Part shown: piece after piece, positions 25,061 through 36,376 of the stretch
Position numbering within the stretch: the first letter of the stretch is position 1
Layout: each line of letters opens with the position of its first letter
NCBI RefSeq assembly: GCF_905404315.1
Contig: NC_066269.1
Coordinates: forward strand, 15,630,501-15,694,500
Reading direction: 5' to 3'
From: Leptidea sinapis
Lineage: Eukaryota > Arthropoda > Insecta > Lepidoptera > Pieridae
Length of the DNA: 64,000 bases
The notes under the pieces: generated by a model
Databases searched by the model: none
The model's input: the letters and a program-made list of their open reading frames with translations, nothing else
Told to the model about the DNA's origin: nothing
Translations under genes and position numbers: made by a program

Positions 25061-25386
25061 TTTTTTTATGAAAATAAGGGACGAGCAGGTCGTTCAGCTG
25101 ATGGTAATTGATACGCCCTGCCCATAACAATGCAGTACCGCTCAGGATTCTTGAAAAACCCCAAAAATTCTGAATGGCACTACAACTGCGCTCTTTACCA
25201 TGAGACATAAAATTAATAATAATATTAACACACTTTTACATAAATTATCTTGCCCTCAATTAGGTTAACATAAGATTTTAAGTCTCATTTGCCCAGTTAG
25301 CTACGGCGCCCTTCAGACCGAAACACAGTATAGCTAACACATTACTGCTTCCTGTTGATTCCTGTGCAAAGGAGCCTGCCACTGGT
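25061..25386 (-). repeat. Repeat B copy carrying a nested insertion
   Basis: A near full-length copy from the poly-T at 25061 to 'GAGCCTGCCACTGGT' at 25386. It is interrupted at 25211-25267 by 57 bases flanked by the duplicated hexamer ACATAA. Confidence 0.8.
25211..25267 (-). mobile_element. 57-bp LINE tail nested in repeat B
   Basis: On the minus strand it reads 'TGTGTTAATATTATTATTAA' at its end, an AAT-type LINE tail. ACATAA at 25205-25210 and 25268-25273 is a target-site duplication, since uninterrupted copies have this hexamer once. Confidence 0.75.
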
Positions 25387-25389
25387 GAA

Positions 25390-26340
25390 ACTAATACTGT
25401 AATGTGGCATAGCGGAGAGTAGCCCTACAGTATCTAGTAGCCAGTCTTTGAAGTACAAAATATTTTTAAGTCAGATGTCACGATTATATTAAACCCTCAT
25501 TAAAACTAGTCTCATGCCAGAATTCGACGAGTCAACATCTCTTGGGGATGCCTCGTTTATAGTCGAAACACGTGCCGCTAAGATTTGTCCATTAACAAGT
25601 GTAAATTAAACTAAATGAACACTCAAGAATACTTATTTGGATAGTTATGGATTTCCGCAAAGAAGCGACTAATTCAATTTTTTGTACGCAAAACGCTGTT
25701 ATTATTCATGAAAAATTTGTTCAACTAGAAACAACACACAGATGAATTTCAACTTAAATAAAATATTGATCTTTCTTGTATTCATAGAATTTATTATTAC
25801 CATACTACTTTAACTGGAAGTTTTATATTTTGAAGGCTAAAGGACCTTTATATGAGTGCTTGAACAAAAACAATATTACAAAACCCCGGAGTCCAAGCCT
25901 GTGTCACTTATTATTATGTAAACCGTATATTCCCCTGAGCATTAAATCCTCGGGTTAAACGCTACACTTACATTTTCTAATACAATTTGCTTGGAAATCA
26001 TAATATTATTATATTATTATGTTTTGTAAAAAAAAATTACCGTATGATGTATCTTAACTAAGACAGTTTACTATATTGTTCTTTCTACAAACGTGAAATA
26101 GCATGAGCAATAAATTATTTACAGGATTTTTGTTTTGTTAAGCCAAGGAAGTATAATTTGTACAAATTAACATGACACCCCGCTCGATTTTGACAGTTGC
26201 ATTGCGAGGGAAGAAGCGATAGCAGAATTGGCTATGTCGTTAAAAATGTTAATTATTATAACACTGTTAAAAATAACTACTCACAGTGTCATATTTTACT
26301 GCTTTTCATTGCTTCACTACAAAAGTTAAATTATACAGAA
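25390..26340. other. AT-rich DNA, unassigned
   Basis: No gene found. 'GGATGCCTCGTTTATAGTCG' near 25556 recalls a sequence seen next to some retroelements, but it is too short to assign. Confidence 0.35.
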
Positions 26341-26341
26341 T

Positions 26342-26431
26342 AATACTTACACATTACTGCTTCACTGCAGAAAATGACGTTATGGTACTCATAATCTAGC
26401 CGGCATCCTGTGCAAAGGAGCTTCCCACTGG
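26342..26431 (-). repeat. Repeat B partial copy
   Basis: Only the 5' 90 bases of the element (right end on the plus strand, 'CATAATCTAGCCGGCATCCT') remain. Confidence 0.7.
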
Positions 26432-26432
26432 T

Positions 26433-26490
26433 ATTTTTTTTATATAAGAGGGGGAAAACGGGTAAGAGGCTCACGGGATTATACTATTTG
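26433..26490 (-). mobile_element. LINE-A-related tail
   Basis: 'TTTATATAAGAGGGGGAAAA' resembles 35356-35380, the tail of a diverged LINE-A relative. Only the extreme 3' end is visible. Confidence 0.4.
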
Positions 26491-26750
26491 TATTGCTGTG
26501 TTCTGGTCGGAAGGATGACGGTGCTGTAGTTACACGCACATGTGATTTCAATATTTGTAGTCTCTAGTTGATGGCCACGGGGGGAAGTTTCCGAGTATAT
26601 TTTTTGTTTTGAGACGTAATTCGACTTGTAACTTGATCGCATAAGAAACAGGTTTTTTATTGTAAAGTAAGAAAAATAGGCTTATAATAACAGATAATTT
26701 TTTTTTTTGACTAACGCGAGTGTTACACATTTAAATAAAAAAATAATATA

Positions 26751-26900
26751 GGATTAAAACGCGTGTAATTGTAACTGTTTTTTCATTCGATTTTTGCGTT
26801 TTCACCTGCAGTCCCCCTGAAAACAAGATCTGGAAAGATCTTGAAACGTCGGGTTAACTAAAATAAAAATGTAACTTTCACACAAAAATCAATGTAAAAA
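26751..26900 (+). repeat. Repeat with hammerhead-like motif, left half
   Basis: 'GATTAAAACGCGTGTAATTG' at about 26751 is matched in inverted form by 'CAATTGCACGCGTTTTAATC' at about 27250-27269. At 26818-26854 there is 'CTGAAAAC', the 7-bp stem AAGATCT/AGATCTT closed by GGAA, then 'GAAACGTCGGG'. This layout recalls the hammerhead core found in Penelope-like elements, but the core reads CTGAAAA, not CTGANGA. Confidence 0.45.
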
Positions 26901-26903
26901 CAG

Positions 26904-27245
26904 TTTTTTTATGGAATAGGAGGACAAACGAGCGTACGGGTCACCTGGTGTTAAGTGATCACCGCAACACCAGAGGAATCACAGAAGCGTTGCCGGACTT
27001 TAAGGAAGGTGAACGCGCTTTTTTTGAAGGTACCCATGTCGTATCGTCCCGGAAACACCGCACAAGGAAGCTCATTCCACAGCTTTGTAGTACGTGAAAG
27101 AAAGCTCCTTGAAAACCGCACTGTGGTGGACCACCACACATCCAGATGGTAGGGATGATATCCTAACTTGTGGCGTGTCGTGCGAAGGTGGAATTCGGCG
27201 GCATTAATAAGGTTAAACTGCTCTTCGGATCACTCCCCGTGATAA
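26904..27245 (-). mobile_element. LINE-A 3' fragment
   Basis: Read on the minus strand it runs from about 27245 to the poly(A) at 26904. It covers the C-terminal 'TTKLWNELPCAVFPGRYDMG' and 'FKKSAFTFLK' blocks with little decay. A 37-residue stretch near 27000-27110 stays in frame. A short deletion removes part of the end. It sits between two inverted repeats (see findings). Confidence 0.83.
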
Positions 27246-27271
27246 GTTACAATTGCACGCGTTTTAATCGT

Positions 27272-28630
27272 TTAAAATTTTTTTAATTGAAAGATTAATA
27301 TTTTGTATGCCACGTCAGCGTTTTACAACGATTAAGTTTATACTAGTTATGGCACACATTATCTCTTCAGTACTCGACAGTACATCAAACATTAATCTAA
27401 TTTGATATTGGTGTATGTCGACCACACACGCGTTGTGTATTTGTCTAATGAATGCAGACAAGCGGTTGTAAGGCTCGATATCAAAGCAGCATTAATTAAT
27501 TTAGTTCTGCCCCACAATAGTTCTGGATTTGCTGGGAACATCGTGTAAATATTTACATCTATGGATATAATATAAAGTACTTCGTTACAGAGGCTAATAT
27601 TTAGATTGAGCTCTTGTTATTATCCAAGTGAAAGCTTCTAAAATACATTTAGTGTGAGGAAAAGCCACTAGACTCAGACATTAAAAATTAAAACAACTAG
27701 GTGAATCAAACTATTTCCAGTTACCCTATAAGAAACATTCATAAAAAATCATTTATTCAAAATTCATTATGGAGTTGAAACCTTTAATTGACAGTTAAGT
27801 ATATAATTACAACTTGTAACTAGTACATGTTAAAATATTAATTTAAATACTAATGTATGGAATTATTCTAACTACTACTAATTACTTTCATTCAAATAGC
27901 TGTATTTTCCCGTGTTTAAAAATAATGCACGAGTTTAAGTACTTATATAGTAAAACTAATTTTTTTTCTTACAAGATAAATTTTACAAAAAAAATACCAT
28001 TATAAGTTATTACTTCTTACCAAAATATTCAAAAAATAAAAGAACAGGTGGATTCGATTCCTTTAATTTATAATTTTAATTTTGAAATAACTTACAAAAG
28101 CAAATGGGTCGACAATATGTTTTACTTTATCATATCTTGCTTATCAATCATAATTATAAACGTCGTCAAAATCGGTAAAGCCATTTTATGGAATAGCTGC
28201 TTTTTTTAACACAGATAAAAAAAGGAGGAGAATTCGTCGGTATGTTTTTTTTATGTTTTGTTAGCTCAGAATTTTCGACTAAGTGAACGGAGTTTAATAA
28301 TTCTTTTTCTATTTCAAAGCTGGTGCTTTCTGTGTGGTACCATTGCTTGGTTGGCTGGCAATTTGGTCTAACACTCACAGTGGTATCCATAAGGAAGCCA
28401 TAATAGTCTAATATTTGGTATAAGTATGTATTTGACAAATTTACGATTTACTCAAGATCGTGCCAACCGATTTCAATGATTCTTTTCATGGGATCCATGT
28501 CAAAGAAACGGAATTCTTAAATTAGGCTGAATCTTTTTATTTTTAATCTTTTTCTTTATGGTCAAGCAATTGACGTAGTAAAATATGATGATCAATGGAA
28601 CTCCTTAACGACTTACAGTAAGTGTTGCAC
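27272..28630. other. AT-rich DNA, unassigned
   Basis: No gene. The minus-strand frame 28438-28166 (90 residues) lacks motifs and contains low-complexity runs. Confidence 0.4.
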
Positions 28631-28639
28631 CCTTACTGT

Positions 28640-28765
28640 AAGTAAGTGTAACAAAAAAACAACCGACTTCAAAAATAATTTTTCAAAACAATAGATCTTA
28701 TATGCACTAAAAAGTAAAAATAATTACGTATTTTTATACAATCTAATTCGTCGGTTGTTTTTTTT
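28640..28765 (+). repeat. Repeat G copy 1
   Basis: It starts 'AAAAAAACAACCGACTTCAA' and contains 'ATGCACTAAAAAGTAAAAAT'. It is the approximate reverse complement of 31318-31436. Both carry the ACCGACTTC motif at one end. Confidence 0.65.
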
Positions 28766-29482
28766 TTAATTTTTAATAAGCTGATGGTATACTAAAATGC
28801 CACTCCACCGAGGTACACTAAAAATTAAATAATTAATATACTTGTGTTATATAAATTACTATTTATAAATATATAAAAATATCGCCTTTTTTATTTACCA
28901 TCAATAACACTTGTAAATGCTAAATCGTTTCTTTTCAGTTTACATCATTGCTTATTTTTTTGAATTATTTTTTTCTTGCTTAAGCAAAAATTAACATAGA
29001 TGAATAAATTTGAGGGAGTACGGTTCTCATGCAAAATCTCAACAAATTTTTAAGTAAATGTTAATGCCGTGATAAAAGATCATAAGCATAAGTTTTATTA
29101 AAATTTCATATAAATCAGTATCTTCTAATAGCAATATTATAATGTAATTTACTAGTTATATTATTTTTTCGTTACTTAGCATTAACAAATAATATATGTA
29201 ACTATTATTTGGACAAGTATGATGTCGTCTTATTTTTTACTCAAATTATCGTATTTTTGGGGGTTCTCAATATTATAAATACTATAGTTCTCATATAAAT
29301 TCAATAATAAGTTAAGATAACTACAACTTTTAATTATAATATTATTTTCTGATTTAAGTTTAAAAAGTGTTAGAACGTACTCAGTTATCGCATCACACTG
29401 TTATAAATATTAACTTATTTAATTTAAATATATCATATGCAATGTTAAATTCATAAATTAAGCTTATCTTATAATTAAGGCT

Positions 29483-29827
29483 GGATTGTACCAACCAACT
29501 TTAGCAATAACAAACATGTTAAAGTACCGGTTAAGCCAAAAATATGTTCCACCATTTGACAATTTTTAGATGACGTCATAATCTTAACTGTTAACCGTAG
29601 CCGTCCAATCTTCGCCGGTTAAAGCTATTTTTAACGTTTAGTAGCGACCTGATAAAAATTTCAAATAAATATTCGATATTGACTTGATATTTCAGATTTA
29701 AGCTTTAACTATGCCAAGGAATACGGTGGTGCAACACATTCCGCAGCCTATGTTAAAGTAAGCGTTACTGCTAACGTTAAATTTGAATTAAACTTTAACT
29801 ACAACAACTAATATAATGCATCCCAGC
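29483..29827. repeat. Candidate MITE
   Basis: The left end 'GGCTGGATTGTACCAACCAA' and the right end, reversed, 'GCTGGGATGCATTATATTAG' look weakly alike, and the interior holds several GTTAAAG/CTTTAAC-type words. It may be an old terminal-inverted-repeat element. Weak evidence. Confidence 0.3.
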
Positions 29828-30067
29828 ATAAGTTTGTGATTCTTATTTAAAGTTCTTAAATACACAGTAATATATAGTTATTTTTTTTAATTTCATTTTC
29901 GTAGCAGTGTAAAAGTAGTTTTAGCTTTTGTAAGACTAAAAGTTTGTATAATAAAATGAGGAGCAGAATTGCCACCGGGCTATTACTGCACTTGAACTGT
30001 TGTGTTTAAAATGGTGTGACAGTCGATAGAATATGAGAAATTTGACTGTTATGTGTAAATAATGCTG

Positions 30068-30262
30068 TTTTAGATTAGCTAAATTTAGAAAAAGTTCACA
30101 ATATTTACTGTATACAAGCCATTCGACTGACTTATCGGTACATCTGTTTTCGATCAGCTCATATTAGAAAAGTTCACTATAGTTACTGAATACAAGACAT
30201 TCGACTGTTATCAGTAGATCTGTATTAGATCAGCTCAAATTAGAAAAAGTTCACAATATTGG
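30068..30262. repeat. Short tandem repeat, period about 77 bp
   Basis: The word 'TTAGAAAAGTTCACTAT' and its variants recur at 30085, 30164 and 30240, with 'ACATTCGACTG' and 'GATCAGCTCA' in between. There are about 2.4 diverged units. Confidence 0.75.
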
Positions 30263-30264
30263 AA

Positions 30265-31317
30265 ACAACAACCGGAGTTAAAAGAATATTTTGCTAGAAT
30301 ATCTTTTTAAATATTTCTTTCTTTGTATATCCACAAAAGCTTAATTAATTAATTTTCTTTTAGATTGTTTGAACTTTTTAATTTGAATATTACTCATTAA
30401 TTGAACAAAACACAGCACATAGAAACATATTGTACAAATTAGGTTTGATAATGCAATGCGACATTGTAATTTTCCAGAAGTAAAAATGTAGTTAGAGGTT
30501 GTGAAGTTCAGCAATACTTGAGATCTTTGGCTTTGAGCCAGCTTCCAAATTGCTAATAAAAACTGTTACCGTTCTTTTGGATAATTTTGTGGAAATGCCA
30601 TTTTCATCAATGTTTAAAGAATTCAATTTAAGAGTTTTGAACGAGTCCGTTTGTAGATTGATATATTTCTGCCATTTCGGATAACGGGTTCGATGCCCTG
30701 TTTGAACGCTGTATAATATAATATGTATAATTTTTTAATATTTTTAAGAAAGGAATATTATATAGTATAATGCCATAGGCCAACACGAAAACGAAATGTT
30801 TACTTTTGCAAAACACAGAATGAAAAAAAAAATGATGATTCTTTCTGAAACTTGTCCGACTTTTTATGAAACTTCATAAAAAAAATATAGAAAAAAAAAC
30901 TATGGTCATGCCCATTTTATGTTATTAAGCTAAACAATAAAAATAATATAGCATATCAAAAAAGTATTGAAGGAATTAATCAAATTATTTATTTAAAGAC
31001 AGTCTTGCTGCAAGCTCGAACTTTCTTCTTCGTTCTCCGAGCTACCGTCTACCTCAATCTAGAAATATAAAGTAAATATTTACTAATCTTTATTAAATAA
31101 TTTCTGTTTTATACAAAAAATAAAATATTGTCTATAATTTTAGACAAACTTAGCCATCTTGCCAATGACTTCAGAAAAATTTACAAAAAACAGCAAATGT
31201 TGGAATATAAATAATATTTTTAAACAACATAAAATTATAATAATAGTTATTATATATATGTAATTAAACAATTTATAATAACACTACAATGCTAAGTCCA
31301 CTATAATTGAATATAAA
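30265..31317. other. AT-rich DNA, unassigned
   Basis: No gene. 'ACGGGTTCGATGCCC' at about 30683 matches a Pol III B-box and T-arm, but no A-box or cloverleaf surrounds it. Confidence 0.35.
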
Positions 31318-31436
31318 CGTTAAACAATGCTTTTTTGAAGATTGTTTAAAAATACGCAATTATTTTTATATTTTTTAGTGCATATTATATCTATTGTTTT
31401 GGAATAGTGTGTTTGAAGTCGGTTTTTTTTTTCTTA
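31318..31436 (-). repeat. Repeat G copy 2
   Basis: It reads 'GTTTGAAGTCGGTTTTTTTT' at the right end and 'ATTTTTTAGTGCATATTA' inside, the reverse complement of copy 1. Confidence 0.65.
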
Positions 31437-31879
31437 AAAACATATATATCATCTAGCTTAAGAAAACGAAAACACCTCAGAAGTAAATGGATTACAGAGC
31501 CATGACGTCAAATATCCAAATATCCAAGACATCTCAATATGTACGTCTCGTATATCGAAAAGTCACTATTTATTACTTCACTGCTTATTCGCGCATTCGA
31601 GTATTCCCGCTAGGTCTTTTTTGCGTATCGTTATAGAAGCTCTGAATCTGGGTGCTTATCGATGATGTACAGGAAATGTTCTTAATAAATTTTACAGTTG
31701 AGTGACTCAATCAAAATAATTGCTATCCTGCGCGTGAATAATATAGTAATATACTTTACACTGATGCACTCAGTAAGCACAGCAATAAGGAAAATACCAA
31801 AGTGTACGTTCCTAGCTTTAAAGAAGTTTAATAAGTAGTTCGAATAGTGTATTCAAATTCGAATATTTTTATACAAAAT

Positions 31880-32090
31880 AGGATGTGACACGACTTATTG
31901 AAAGTCAAAAACTACCACCCATTCCAAAAAGTATGCTTCAGACCTGAGAAGAACGGGCGCAAGAAACTCAGCGAGCTTCCTTTATTTTTCATAAAAAAAT
32001 TGGTAACAAAGTAACATTGAACTTATTATTAATTAGCCTGAGGGCGATCGCTCCATTCCCAATCTATGTTATCATTATCATTGTAACGTG
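31880..32090 (-). mobile_element. Repeat D: LINE 3' end
   Basis: On the minus strand 'ATAGATTGGGAATGGAG' (remnant of the ORF2 end) leads to 'GTTTCTTGCGCCCGTTCTTC' and 'GAATGGGTGGTAGTTTTTGA'. The same tail occurs at 36765, 41765 and 43390. Confidence 0.68.
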
Positions 32091-32199
32091 ATCATAGTCC
32101 TGGATTAGTCAAGGTTTGGTGACGGTGTCTTATCAAGGAGTCTCAAATCTTAAATTTTCTGAAGAAAGTGTGCAGACTCCAACCAAAGTGTATCAACAA

Positions 32200-32550
32200 A
32201 CTTTATAAAAACATTCTAAGAAACTTAGCAAAACGCATTTAAGCTGTACCTTAGACATTCTAGCAAGACTCATCTGTTCACAAGACACGAACTATTCAAA
32301 CTTTGTTAAAATCAACGTTCCAGACTTTATAAGACCTGAAGACTGGCCATCGTCAAGTCCAGTACAAAATCCCTCGGCATACAAATTACTATTGGTTTTA
32401 CCTATTCTAGATAACACGCTGAAATCGAGTCGCATAAGAAAACTCGAGAACAAGCATTGACCAAATTTACCATGGAACTATTACGTGAATCTATAGATTC
32501 GTGGCTAAACATTAAAAGTCTGCATTATAGAAAAAGTTAAAGATAAAATT
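32200..32550 (+). pseudogene. mariner/Tc (DD37D-like) transposase C-terminal remnant
   Basis: A decayed C-terminal half of a transposase in the Tc1/mariner superfamily. In one frame the plus strand reads 'KINVPDFIRPEDWPSSSP' and 'AYKLLLVL', close to the 'EDWPSSSPDLNPLDYKLW' block around the third catalytic residue. The Asp positions of that block appear as Gln-Asn-Pro-Ser-Ala-Tyr, so they are lost or mutated. In another frame 'KFTMELLRESIDSWLN' matches the usual C-terminal helix. The spelling of this block points to maT-like DD37D elements and not to the DD34D mariners seen elsewhere in the window. The first Asp is not visible and there are no terminal repeats. Confidence 0.6.
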
Positions 32551-32874
32551 CTTGTTTATTTATTACTGAGACTTCAATCAAACAATCATGATTATATAAA
32601 TTTTATTAAGATTGCTTTACATCATAAAAAATAAATGCATTTTTCTTAGTAACGCAACTTTTGGTCAGACTCTTAACCTTCTTTTATTTTTCGTGTAGTT
32701 AGTGTTCAATTTCTTTACTATAGTGTCGAAAAACTGATGTATACTATTTCAAATCAGAAAATCAAAGTGAATAAGAATTGCCCTGCAGATAAGAATTCAA
32801 GAATACAAATAAGACGGAACGACGAATAGAAATCGTTTTAGGTCTTACGTAAGTCACTTAACTTAAAAGAATTG

Positions 32875-33060
32875 TCGAAGACAGATAGGCAACATTATGT
32901 TAATCGGCTGCCGGTGCTCACAGATCTAATATCACCGGAATTGAAGATTTGAAAGAAATATTTCAATATTTTGCCCATAATTCTCTGCATAATCCTAGAA
33001 ATTGTGCATTTATGGTAAAATATTAGTTAAAAACATCTTTTATACTTCTGGAATGGAAAA
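32875..33060 (+). repeat. Repeat H copy 1
   Basis: 'GGCAACATTATGTTAATCGG' followed by 'CTGCCGGTGCTCACAGATCT' aligns with 37150-37350 in the same orientation over about 180 bases. The family is not recognised. Confidence 0.6.
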
Positions 33061-33378
33061 TAATTAACATTGATCATGCTATATTATTAATTTAATCATA
33101 TTCATGTTTTTTGCGAAATTTTAAGTTTTTGACATTACGTTTTTCGTGGGAATCGCTTCATAAGTTCCAGTGGACAGCTACATAGTCCAATTAGCAGATA
33201 TCTTCCATTCTGATGCTTACGCCGTAAGAATCATTAGGGACTAGTAATTGTGTAGTTTAGTTATTTTCATAGTATAATTATTGCAATTACAATATACAGT
33301 CATGCTGCAGATTTAAATATACAATAATGTTGCTCTGTAGAAGAAATAGTTATTCGTGCCATATATTAGCGTGGTCAT

Positions 33379-33460
33379 ATTTTTTATAGAAAAGGAGGAC
33401 AAACGATGAAAAGTGATCACCGCCGCTCATATTCTCTGGCAACACCTGAGGAATCTAGGG
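33379..33460 (-). mobile_element. LINE-A 3' fragment, very short
   Basis: 'AAAGGAGGACAAACGATGAA' and 'AGTGATCACCGCCGCTCATA' match the last 80 bases of LINE-A with an internal deletion. It directly abuts repeat C. Confidence 0.65.
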
Positions 33461-33462
33461 AG

Positions 33463-33552
33463 GCAGTAGTAGTATCTAGTATAATAGAAATGACATCAAA
33501 AAGAATTCTATAGAAATCAATTTTAAGAAAACAGATAAATTTTATGCCTTGT
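33463..33552 (+). repeat. Repeat C copy 3 (right half)
   Basis: 'GGCAGTAGTAGTATCTAGTA' and 'AATGACATCAAAAAGAATTC' match the right half of the 12.3 and 13.1 kb copies. Confidence 0.68.
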
Positions 33553-33757
33553 AGAGGAGAGTTGCCGCCGCTTTAGAGAAGTGTATGTGTATTTTGAAAG
33601 AAAATGGATATCATATTTAGATTTTAGTGCGGGTAAAGAGTATTCTCTTCCAGATTCATCTTATTGAGTTCATTTTATGCAATAGTCACTGTCAAGCTCA
33701 AATACTTTCTGGGTTTTATTCTCATTAACTAATAAAACAAAAGAAAATATTAATATA

Positions 33758-34090
33758 TCTATAAATACTACATATTAATAAAATAGGAGTGTCTGTTTGT
33801 AATATCGAAATAACCGTTTCTTACTATTTTTGTTTGTCTGACTCTCTGTTTGTTCCGGCTAATCTCTGAAATGGCTGGACCGATTTTGACGGGACTTTTA
33901 TTGGCAAGTAGCTGATGTAATAAGGAGAAACTTAGGCTAGGTGTATTTTAGAATTCGTTTATTCGTGTATTAGTGTATTGTAGAAAAAATCATTTATTTT
34001 AGAAAAATAAACTGACGTTGCAATGTCCAATAAACCGTCTTACTCTAGAAACAATTTATATAGCAAAACAACGTTTGCCGGGTCAGCTAG
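33758..34090 (+). mobile_element. Complete Helitron-like non-autonomous element
   Basis: It begins TCTATAAATACTACATA after A at 33757 and ends 'TTGCCGGGTCAGCTAG' at 34090 before T. This fits Helitron rules: 5' TC, 3' CTRR, insertion between A and T, no terminal inverted repeats. The interior contains 'GAAATGGCTGGACCGATTTT'. 333 bp, no coding capacity. Confidence 0.65.
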
Positions 34091-34477
34091 TACTCTCATA
34101 AAATTTATCTTAAAAAGCATCAAGCGTCAAATAACATAGATAAGAAGGCTTACTGTTAATGAGATGTTAAAAATTTATCTTGACGAATAATTATTACATG
34201 AAATTTACATTTTAATAAACTTAAACGTCTACAAATGCCCAGCTTTCTCAAAATTTGCATTCTTAGTTACGGTTCTTGAAGCTCAAGTGAATGCCCTTTA
34301 AACAATGTTATTAAAGGGATTCTACTTAAATAATATTTATCTTGATACTAAACAAATTAGTTGTATGCGTTTAAAAAAGGAAATGTGAGGTATTTTTAGA
34401 TTAGTTAGTAATAAAGTATCCGTCTCATCTGCTCCGACCTGATTTCCACCATCAATGACTGCTTCAGGGACCAACGA

Positions 34478-34695
34478 TTTTTTTATGAAAATAAGGTACA
34501 AGACGAGCAGGATGTTCAGCTATGATATATTCCTTCCCGTTGCAAGTCTCATTTGCCCAGTAATTGTGCTAGTAGTAGCTACGGCGCTCGTCAGACCAAA
34601 ACACAGTAATGCTTAAACATTACTGCTTCACGGCAGAAATAGGCGCCGTTTTGATACCCATAATCTAGTCGGCATCCCGTAACAATCCCACTGGT
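34478..34695 (-). repeat. Repeat B copy with internal deletion
   Basis: From 'TTTTTTTATGAAAATAAGGT' to 'CCCACTGGT'. About 100 bases in the middle of the family sequence are missing. Confidence 0.75.
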
Positions 34696-34914
34696 AAAAT
34701 TGGAAAAATTTATAATTATACCATTACGGATTAAATATTTTTTTATTTGTTTTTAACGATATTTCTATAAAAAATAGTTGTATTTATTGGATGCGATTAC
34801 TAATTATGACAGTAATCACGACCATCATGTTCACGAAGCATCCTTACAAAGAATAAATTCAAGCTCTTTTTATACATTTTATTATTTATTACTTTTTATC
34901 TATTTGATATTTAT

Positions 34915-35180
34915 AACGCTTTTAACTTTGAATACGATTCATATTATATTGGATGCAGCACCTTACAAACTAATATTTTATGTATATTACAGCCATTGTA
35001 AAATACTCTATTTGATTGAAAAGAGTGGCCGTTGAGTTTCTTGTATGTTTTTCTCACGAGGTCTACTTTTTCCGAACACTTGGAAGATTCAGTAATTTAA
35101 GAGAAATATTTATAGTGATAATCCAAAAGCGCTTCGTTTAAGCCTAATTGAAAAAAGTTTATTTGACTTTGGAAAAAAAA
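34915..35180 (+). repeat. Repeat E copy 1 (LINE 3' end type)
   Basis: 'TACGATTCATATTATATTGG' then 'ATGCAGCACCTTACAAACTA' and a tail 'AGTTTATTTGACTTTGGAAA'. It aligns with 58465-58650; this copy has an extra 60-70 bases before the tail. Confidence 0.65.
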
Positions 35181-35349
35181 AATTCGTAATATACTAAATC
35201 TAAGACAGTATGGCTATAATATGAATTATACCTCTAGGGATCAAACAGACTGACACTTCAGGATATAAATCGCTATTAGCTCTTATACTCGAATGAATTT
35301 ATGACTTCTATCCACACGATGTTTAAATACTGCACTTTTAGTATCTTTA

Positions 35350-35640
35350 TTTGTTATATAAGAGGGGGCAAACGGGCAACCGCCTATAAACATACGCAAC
35401 AACAGGTGTTAAGAAATGGCAACGCATTGCCGGCCTTTGAGGTAGGAGTATGCTTTTTTCTTGAAGGTAATAATAAAAAAACCGCAACTTGGCCGAATTC
35501 GGCCGCTGGAATCAACCGGAACAGCTACCCTGAGCACTCCCCGTGATAAATGCGATAGAAGATGCAGAGAGAGCCCACTTCTTTATGCAATGCCAAGGAA
35601 TCAAGCCAATCGGAGATGACTTGATCGTATCGAATAGTCG
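35350..35640 (-). mobile_element. Diverged LINE-A relative, 3' fragment
   Basis: The plus strand reads 'TATAAGAGGGGGCAAACGGG', 'GTGTTAAGAAATGGCAACGC' and 'CACTCCCCGTGATAAATGCG', collinear with LINE-A 2887-3300 but with large gaps. Probably a sister subfamily. Confidence 0.6.
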
Positions 35641-35877
35641 TCGAATCTTAAAACTAATCGTGTTTAAATAAGTAATTGATTTACCTCCTACTGCCACGAT
35701 CCATGCTGCAATCAGTATTCATTCAAAAATAATATTTCTCTCTCCCATTCGGTGTCTTTTATTTACAGCTGTACTTCAAACCGTCGCTTACAGGAATTAA
35801 GCTCACGGCGAGTATTAAGTAAAGTGAAACTTGTTAACAAGTTGTTTATTTTATCAATTATAATTATTATAGTCTAC

Positions 35878-35910
35878 ATGCTGACCCGACAGACGTCGCT
35901 CTGTGCATAA
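35878..35910 (-). mobile_element. Helitron-like 3' terminus, fragment
   Basis: 'ATGCTGACCCGACAGACGTC' is a near match to the terminus at 16109, with CTAG mutated to CATG. Confidence 0.35.
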
Positions 35911-36376
35911 TAAATAAAATACTGTTTTTTATGAATTTGTCAATACTATTTCTAACCACCAAGTATTATTTTGTAAAATATTCTCCCTGTCAATGGCATT
36001 CTATATTATGTATAGATTATAGAACGTCATTGCTCCCAGCACAATTTTGTTTTCCAAGAATTCCCCGTATATAGTTTATATCTTCTAAATATAGTACTAA
36101 AACAAGTTATTAGAAAAATAGTTCTTTAAAATCATCTTCCTCATTATAGCAATAAGAAAATGAATACTAACATTACAAAGCCAAGTCGCTCCTAAATTGA
36201 ATATAAACAGTACTATTGGACCGACATTCGTTAATTACGATAGTAATTGCATTTTTATTGGCTAATAATCTCGGTTATAGCGTATGATATATTATCACAC
36301 TGTTTATGGTTCTATCAAGTATTGAAATTTAACTATGTGAGTGGATAGAATTTTCAGGTTAGAAAGCTACTTAAAG

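Noticed and set aside
25548..25600. Second hammerhead-like site ('TAGTCGAAACACGTG')
   Set aside because: No CTGA core ahead of GAAAC and no stem comparable to that at 26.8 kb.
30660..30715. Possible tRNA: ACGGGTTCGATGCCC matches a T-arm and B-box
   Set aside because: No A-box, acceptor pairing or anticodon arm can be drawn around it.
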